Shown: positions 1 to 3,030 of the stretch, piece by piece
Layout of the letters: every line of letters starts with the position of its first letter
Numbering within the stretch: position 1 is the first letter of the stretch
Assembly (NCBI GenBank): GCA_002429385.1
Contig: DIZL01000080.1
Coordinates: forward strand, 1 to 7,602
Source of the DNA: Prolixibacteraceae bacterium UBA6029
Lineage (GTDB): Bacteria > Bacteroidota > Bacteroidia > Bacteroidales > Prolixibacteraceae
Length of the DNA stretch: 7,602 nt
Direction: 5' to 3'
The notes under the pieces: model-generated
The model's database searches: none
What the model saw: the letters and a program-made list of their open reading frames with translations, nothing else
What the model was told of the DNA's origin: nothing
Made by a program: the position numbers and the translations under genes

Positions 1-18
1 TAAATTTTTGTCATGTAC

Positions 19-285
19 TTAGCTATCCGGGAGTAATTTTTTAACTTTTCCTAACTCCTTTCTTAATAATGTGCTTTTGAGTTGAGCATATCCAGAACCA
101 ATATAGTGTTTTGCTTGAACTATAATAGAATTGTTATTATTCGAGGTTGAAAATCTCAAATCAGTTCCCTTGTCTTTTCCAACCTTGAAGTTTTGTAATC
201 CTAAATTATACTTTGCATTAAGTAAATCTTTTGCAATTTGCTCAAATTCTTTGTCGTTAAGGGTAGAAAAATTGTAGTTATTCAT
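19..285 (-). CDS. Mrr-like restriction endonuclease N-terminal fragment (88 aa), probably truncated
   Basis: The 88-residue product resembles the N-terminal PD-(D/E)XK nuclease domain of Mrr-type proteins, often fused to NTPase or other effector regions in defence proteins. The N-terminus has the usual FSTLNDKEFEQIAKDLL helix. An Asp in GKDKGTDLRF (D42) and a QAK motif (Q57, K59) fit the D...QxK active site of the Mrr branch. The stop falls straight after KVKKLLPDS, where full-length relatives continue into another beta strand and usually a long C-terminal region. In the +1 frame the next bases read KYMTKI, which could be the displaced continuation, so a frameshift is possible but cannot be tested at the window edge. 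The catalytic residues appear intact but the fold is probably incomplete. The leader is AT-rich with no Shine-Dalgarno. Family call fairly sure; functionality doubtful. Confidence 0.6.
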   Translation of the reverse strand: MNNYNFSTLNDKEFEQIAKDLLNAKYNLGLQNFKVGKDKGTDLRFSTSNNNNSIIVQAKHYIGSGYAQLKSTLLRKELGKVKKLLPDS

Positions 286-530
286 TGTCTGTTTATTATT
301 TTTTCTAATTGCATCTGATATGCTGTGGCTCTCAATAGCATGACCGATAACCTCTGTATACCCGCAATTGCGTGTATATCGGCATTAGCTTAAAAGGTTA
401 ATTTGTGGAAATTTATTTATTTGTGGAATTAGCGCTCTTGGGTGGAGGATAACTAATCTCATAGTTTTTGATTTTCAGTGGTTATGTCCTTCAAATTTAG
501 AGAATACTTTTCATAACTGCACTGTTTTTG
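286..530. other. Intergenic stretch, AT-rich, no gene seen
   Basis: This stretch lies between the nuclease fragment and the recombinase remnant. I found no convincing reading frame on either strand. It contains a hyphenated palindrome at 357-378 and two direct copies of ATTTGTGGAA at 401-410 and 419-428. No TAnnTTTG box is visible upstream of the nuclease fragment. Confidence 0.5.
357..378. repeat. 22-bp hyphenated palindrome upstream of the nuclease fragment
   Basis: The bases pair as TATAC / GTATA outer arms around a perfect CGCAATTGCG core (363-372), with one mismatched pair (362/373). A further outer pair, CCGATA at 344-349 and TATCGG at 377-382, is offset asymmetrically. It lies 72-93 bases upstream of the nuclease start, so it could be an operator. 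The asymmetric arms also recall folded single-strand recombination sites, but no recombination core could be identified. Confidence 0.55.
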
Positions 531-545
531 TCACATATTTATCTT

Positions 546-565
546 AACTAAAAGACTTTTTAGTT
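546..565 (-). terminator. Perfect 8-bp AT-rich hairpin, possible terminator
   Basis: AACTAAAA (546-553) pairs with TTTTAGTT (558-565) around the loop GACT. It lies about 100 bases past the stop of the hepT-like gene in its direction of transcription, inside the recombinase remnant. There is no clean U-tract after it and the stem is AT-only apart from one GC pair, so terminator activity is uncertain. Confidence 0.3.
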
Positions 566-630
566 GATTAGATCCTTTGATCGGATAGGGAGTGTAAATT
601 TCTGTGGTCTTGGGGCTTACTTCTATATAT

Positions 631-644
631 CCACGGAGTCGTGG
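631..644 (-). terminator. Small GC hairpin just after the hepT-like stop
   Basis: CCACG (631-635) pairs with CGTGG (640-644) around GAGT, about 20 bases downstream of the hepT-like stop. The stem is only 5 bp and no U-run follows, so this is a weak candidate end for the mntA-hepT transcript. Confidence 0.2.
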
Positions 645-663
645 TATGTTGGCATTGTCTATC

Positions 664-1054
664 CTAATTTTCAATCAAATGCTGAATTTCATTTATAAAC
701 AATTCAACTTCGGGAAATAAGGGAGCAATATCATCTTCTGTAAATTCATGAAAATCATCATAATCACTTTCATCCCGTTTCCCCATTAGGTCTGAGTATA
801 AACTACTGTATTTCTTATCAAGGATCCCAGTCTTGATGTATCGTCTGAAAAAATTCAGTCCTTACGCCATTGTGAGTCGAAGCTGCTACTTCTTCTTTAG
901 CGAATAGAGCAATCACAATATAAAAACAGGCATAATATAATCGGTTTGCAGTTCCTCCCCAAAATCCGCTCAATCCTAATGATCTTGCTTCTTCAAAGGT
1001 AGTTTTGGATTTATTTACACGATACTGGATTAAGTCGTCTTTATTGTAGCTCAT
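664..1054 (-). pseudogene. HEPN-domain protein (hepT-like), frameshifted
   Basis: This is the HEPN partner of the MNT gene at 1051-1359 and would be the toxin-like half of such a pair. The intact frame from ATG 1054 gives 78 residues with the N-terminal HEPN helix (EEARSLGLSGFW, NRLYYACFY) and then stops at 818. The rest of the domain continues in another frame: FFRRYIKTGILDKKYSSLYS, then KRDESDYDDFHEF, ending at stop 664-666. Deleting one A from the six-A run at 848-853 restores a 129-residue protein, a normal length for the family. I therefore read it as one gene with a +1 slip in a homopolymer, either genuine or a sequencing error. The tail has R-D-E-S-D-Y, not the RX4-6HxY RNase motif of classical HepT toxins, so it belongs to the HEPN_DNA-bd type (PF05168) and nuclease activity is not assured. 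Its start overlaps the MNT stop as ATGA. Confidence 0.8.
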
Positions 1055-1359
1055 AACTCTACACCCTCTTTAGCGATGTTTTGATATAGCGGAGTTATCC
1101 TGTAATCTTTCCATTTATCCTGAGAGAATATAATAGTACTAATGACCTCCTCTGCATCCAACTCAGTATCGATTAGCCTATCCCTAATACTTCTTTTAGC
1201 TTTTTCATCAACATATTTTGAAGTAAGGATTAAAAAATCCCAGTCAGAAGCCTTGTTATTGTCACCCCGGGCCCGAGACCCAAAGAGAATCACTTTTGCC
1301 TGTGGATCAAAGGATCTAACTGATTCTTTTACCCGATATGTTAATTCAATTCCTTTCAT
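1051..1359 (-). CDS. MNT-domain nucleotidyltransferase (mntA-like antitoxin)
   Basis: This is a small nucleotidyltransferase of the DNA polymerase beta superfamily. It carries the signature GSRARGDNNKASDWDF, that is GSxAxG plus an acidic DxD pair (D39, D41 of a 102-residue product). In known MntA/HepT (type VII) systems such a protein adds AMP to the HEPN toxin and neutralises it. The gene stop overlaps the HEPN start by four bases (ATGA), typical of translational coupling. I chose the start at 1359 (MKGIELTYRVKESVRSF) because family members begin close to this helix; an in-frame ATG at 1401 would add 14 hydrophobic, poorly conserved residues. A third catalytic acidic residue is not clear to me. 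With the partner frameshifted, the antitoxin may now act alone or be a relic. Confidence 0.8.
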   Translation of the reverse strand: MKGIELTYRVKESVRSFDPQAKVILFGSRARGDNNKASDWDFLILTSKYVDEKAKRSIRDRLIDTELDAEEVISTIIFSQDKWKDYRITPLYQNIAKEGVEL

Positions 1360-1401
1360 GATAACAAAGTTAAAAAAATATAGGAGATTAGATTTAAACA
1401 T

Positions 1402-1589
1402 CCCATTTATTCAATAGGTTTTGTATCTGATCGACTCTTTGGCAGTAACTTGAGTGTAAATAGCTCATATCCTTGTACCCTGGGACTCTGGTGGCAGGAA
1501 AAACCAGCCACCAGAACCCCAAGACACGAAGATTCACCAGGAAAACAAATCTTAATCAGCACCTAAATCAAATTCGTACAATTCGGTAC
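1402..1589. other. Intergenic spacer between the DUF6266 and MNT genes
   Basis: No firm gene is present. The minus strand has a 24-residue ORF (1468-1394) ending next to the alternative MNT start. The text around 1500-1550, with phrases such as CCAAGACACGAAGATTCACC, resembles a low-complexity intergenic sequence I associate with Bacteroidota chromosomes, and it includes the inverted repeat at 1487-1515. Confidence 0.4.
1487..1515 (-). repeat. 9-bp perfect inverted repeat, possible terminator after the DUF6266 gene
   Basis: TCTGGTGGC (1487-1495) pairs with GCCACCAGA (1507-1515) around an 11-base loop. Three further GC pairs (1482-1484 with 1518-1520) extend it past two mismatches. It lies about 75 bases past the DUF6266 stop. 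There is no U-run, so it is a stable hairpin that could end that transcript or be part of a dispersed repeat. Confidence 0.45.
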
Positions 1590-2198
1590 TCAGATCTCCA
1601 CACAAACGCTCTCCGTATATTCCTGCTTGTCATTGGAGCCGAAGAACAGGTAAATATATGTGGCCGGAGCCGCCAGCGCTGGCAGTTCAAACGTACCGCC
1701 TAATGCATTTCTTACAATACCCGTTTCCAGAAGCGCCGAATACAGACCAGCTCCTGCACTGACGACCATCAACTCATCCTGAAGGTGAAGATCATTCTCC
1801 CAGCTCACTTCGATGACGGAACTTCCCGCAGCCGCTCTTTTGGCAGTGATACCCTCCGGCAGGGGCAGATTTCCCGTAGAAAGCTTAATCAGCTTGGGAT
1901 CCAACAGGCTGCCATCCTTAGCAAATGCAGGAGAGTTGGCTTTTTGGAACACCCGAAACCCGCTGGTATTGACCGCGGCAGGATTCCATACCTGCGGAAT
2001 GAGCACCGTTTTAAACAGGCCGCAAAACTTCATGACTTCTTTAAAACGCTTCTGGTTAAGCAACATGGCCGGCGTACTCGAATCCTCTTTACGCTTTGGT
2101 GCACTTCGTACGTAGGTTTTACCGTAGCGCTGTACATAGACCTTATCTCCAAACTTTCCCGAAAGTAATGTTTCTAAACCCTGTATTACCTTTGTCAT
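1590..2198 (-). CDS. DUF6266 family protein
   Basis: The 202-residue product fits DUF6266, a Bacteroidota family of about 200 residues with no known function. Recognisable parts are the start MTKVIQGLETLLSGKFGDKV, the short basic stretch YGKTYVRSAPKRK (residues 25-37), the helix with LNQKRFKEVMKFCGLFK (48-64) and the closing strand YIYLFFGSNDKQEYTESV (181-198). The rest looks beta-rich. There is no signal peptide or membrane segment, so it should be cytoplasmic unless exported by an unusual route. It stands alone: the next gene downstream is 231 bases away, and more than 800 bases of repeat-rich DNA lie upstream. A TATATTTG box sits 42 bases before the start. No function is proposed. Confidence 0.75.
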   Translation of the reverse strand: MTKVIQGLETLLSGKFGDKVYVQRYGKTYVRSAPKRKEDSSTPAMLLNQKRFKEVMKFCGLFKTVLIPQVWNPAAVNTSGFRVFQKANSPAFAKDGSLLDPKLIKLSTGNLPLPEGITAKRAAAGSSVIEVSWENDLHLQDELMVVSAGAGLYSALLETGIVRNALGGTFELPALAAPATYIYLFFGSNDKQEYTESVCVEI

Positions 2199-2225
2199 AA
2201 CTATGTTTTATTAAATTAGAATATT

Positions 2226-2296
2226 ATTCGATACAAATACAAATATAATAGGTGTATACGAATTCTTTTTGTATTTGTTACGAATTTGTATCGAAT
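2226..2296. repeat. 13-bp perfect inverted repeat flanking the DUF6266 promoter region
   Basis: ATTCGATACAAAT (2226-2238) is the exact reverse complement of ATTTGTATCGAAT (2284-2296), with 45 bases between. Inside it a second pair nests, ACAAATAC (2233-2240) and GTATTTGT (2271-2278). The inner left arm overlaps the TATATTTG box at 2240-2247. A dimeric regulator binding both arms, or a cruciform, would sit on the promoter of the gene starting at 2198. Confidence 0.7.
2240..2247 (-). promoter_or_regulatory. Bacteroidota -7 box for the DUF6266 gene
   Basis: The minus strand reads TATATTTG, an exact match to the Bacteroidota TAnnTTTG -7 element, 42 bases upstream of the ATG at 2198. This implies a leader of roughly 35 bases. 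No TTG element at -33 is visible at the right spacing, so the call rests on one box and its position. Confidence 0.4.
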
Positions 2297-2568
2297 TATA
2301 TAAAAAACTGGTAGTACAGTGGTAACTCAGAGGTGAAAAATATCTAAACGGAATTCCCTAACAATTCAATAATCGAATACAAGGAAAAAACAGACCCTAT
2401 GTCGGAATATTGGGGCAATTAAATTATGAGATTTATAATTGCAAAACTCTGGTACCGTTAGTCACAAAATATTTATTGAAAGTAATCACACTGTCGCAGA
2501 ACATGCCCCTGGGTATGCCACATGAGGTCAGAGGACAATTAATGTGTTGCGAGTTACAGTCTTGTTCT

Positions 2569-2598
2569 TAAAGGGACAATGGAGCCTATGACCCTTTA
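2569..2598. repeat. 7-bp inverted repeat bordering the tandem array
   Basis: TAAAGGG (2569-2575) and CCCTTTA (2592-2598) are exact inverted copies with 16 bases between. The right arm ends one base before the 11-bp array begins, so it may mark the array edge. Short and possibly coincidental. Confidence 0.35.
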
Positions 2599-2708
2599 GG
2601 TTATTCGAAGGCTATTCGAAGATTATTCGAAGGTTATTCGAAGATGGTTCAATTATATTCGAATAATCATCGAATAAGTTTCTAATAACTAATGAATAAG
2701 TTTCAAAT
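2599..2708. repeat. Tandem array of about ten 11-bp units, consensus GRTTATTCGAA
   Basis: Four near-identical units start at 2599 (GGTTATTCGAA), 2610 (GGCTATTCGAA), 2621 (GATTATTCGAA) and 2632 (GGTTATTCGAA). The same 11-base phase continues in decaying form through 2643, 2654 (TATATTCGAAT), 2665 (AATCATCGAAT), 2676, 2687 and 2698, where AAGTTTCTAAT and AAGTTTCAAAT alternate with AACTAATGAAT. Each unit carries TTCGAA or a relic of it. TCGAATAATC at 2659-2668 is also an exact inverse of GATTATTCGA at 2621-2630, so the array can fold back on itself. Eleven bases is about one helical turn, so the sites face one side of the DNA. It could be a regulator-binding array, a bent-DNA region or a minisatellite. 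Confidence 0.8.
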
Positions 2709-2924
2709 AATTTAAAGACCTGTTGGATGGCCGGTAAATGGGAAAACCAATCAACACGTTAACCTTGAACAGACAATGGTTTTTTGAATCAATACAAGGA
2801 CAGGATGGAATCTGATCCATCAATTTTAACCACTATTTGGATCCATCCGGTTTTTCAGCAGACCCTAACTATTGTGCTTCTATCGGCACAAAGTATTGTT
2901 GAGTATCTATGAAATGTAATTGGG

Positions 2925-2932
2925 TACTTTTG
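2925..2932 (+). promoter_or_regulatory. Isolated plus-strand TACTTTTG promoter-like box
   Basis: TACTTTTG matches the Bacteroidota TAnnTTTG -7 consensus. A TTG lies at 2899-2901, slightly further upstream than usual for a -33 element. It points away from the DUF6266 gene and towards the GH9 gene end, where the only plus-strand frame is the 15-codon ORF beginning at 2953. Confidence 0.35.
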
Positions 2933-2952
2933 CGAAACGTCAGACAAATCAA

Positions 2953-3000
2953 ATGCAGAAGATTGGATACACAAACGGACGAATCTTACTCATCGGGTGA
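2953..3000 (+). CDS. 15-codon ORF of unknown nature (leader peptide or truncated gene start)
   Basis: ATG at 2953 opens the frame MQKIGYTNGRILLIG, ending in TGA at 2998-3000. It starts 21 bases after the TACTTTTG box. Its last codons and stop lie in the left arm of the hairpin at 2986-3023. The peptide looks like an ordinary cytoplasmic protein N-terminus, so it may be the stub of a gene cut off here, or a leader whose translation affects the hairpin. I do not recognise the peptide, and the ORF is too short to be secure. Confidence 0.25.
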   Translation: MQKIGYTNGRILLIG

Positions 3001-3023
3001 CTTCGGAGTCGCCCGCTGAGTAA
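2986..3023 (-). terminator. Strong hairpin just after the GH9 stop
   Basis: Bases 2986-3002 pair with 3007-3023 around a TCGG loop: 17 positions with one mismatch (2993/3016) and one G-T pair. The core GGGTGACT/AGTCGCCC is GC-rich. In the direction of GH9 transcription the stem begins 7 bases past the stop codon, the expected place for a terminator or 3'-end stabiliser. A U-run does not follow, so it may need other factors or work in both directions, also stopping the short plus-strand transcript. Confidence 0.65.
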
Positions 3024-3030
3024 GAAGCGC

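Larger units (their letters stand above)
531..659 (-). pseudogene. C-terminal remnant of a tyrosine recombinase/integrase
   Basis: A 42-codon minus-strand frame ending in TGA at 531-533 contains SPKTTEIYTPYPIKGSNQLK, then SLLVKINM. This closely follows the end of Bacteroidota tyrosine recombinases, where SSKTTEIYTH, with the catalytic Tyr, is followed by a KSPLD-like tail. The Tyr of EIYT is kept, but the following His is Pro. The LGHxS block (box II His) expected just before SKTT seems to be deleted, because YIEV runs straight into SPKTT. Further upstream the frame soon meets a stop and the hepT-like gene, so there is no catalytic Arg and no N-terminal domain. It reads as a decayed scar of a mobile element. 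The identification rests on motif recall, not an alignment. Confidence 0.5.
2199..3030. other. Long gene-free, repeat-rich intergenic region
   Basis: About 830 bp between the GH9 gene end and the DUF6266 start holds no convincing protein gene on either strand. It has a 13-bp inverted repeat (2226-2238 with 2284-2296), an 11-bp tandem array (2599-2708), an isolated TACTTTTG box with a 15-codon ORF (2925-3000) and a strong hairpin (2986-3023). The hexamer ATTCGA or TCGAAT recurs throughout. A plus-strand frame from ATG 2738 to TGA 2900-2902 is open except for one internal TGA at 2813, but I recognise nothing in it. Confidence 0.6.

Noticed and set aside
1365..1372. TAACTTTG on the minus strand, a match to the TAnnTTTG box before the MNT gene
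   Set aside because: It ends only a few bases before the ATG, so transcription would start at or inside the gene; no -33 element is visible.
1394..1468. 24-residue minus-strand ORF (MSYLHSSYCQRVDQIQNLLN...) just upstream of the MNT gene
   Set aside because: The text is protein-like, but it is very short, has no promoter, and overlaps the long MNT start that I think is not used. It may be a gene-end relic; the evidence is too thin to annotate.
1785..2168. Plus-strand ORFs of 100-127 codons opposite the DUF6266 gene
   Set aside because: The minus-strand frame has family motifs along its full length. The plus-strand products look like shadow translations.
2599..2708. The repeat array as a CRISPR
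   Set aside because: Units are 11 bases in direct tandem with no spacers, and there are no cas genes in the window.
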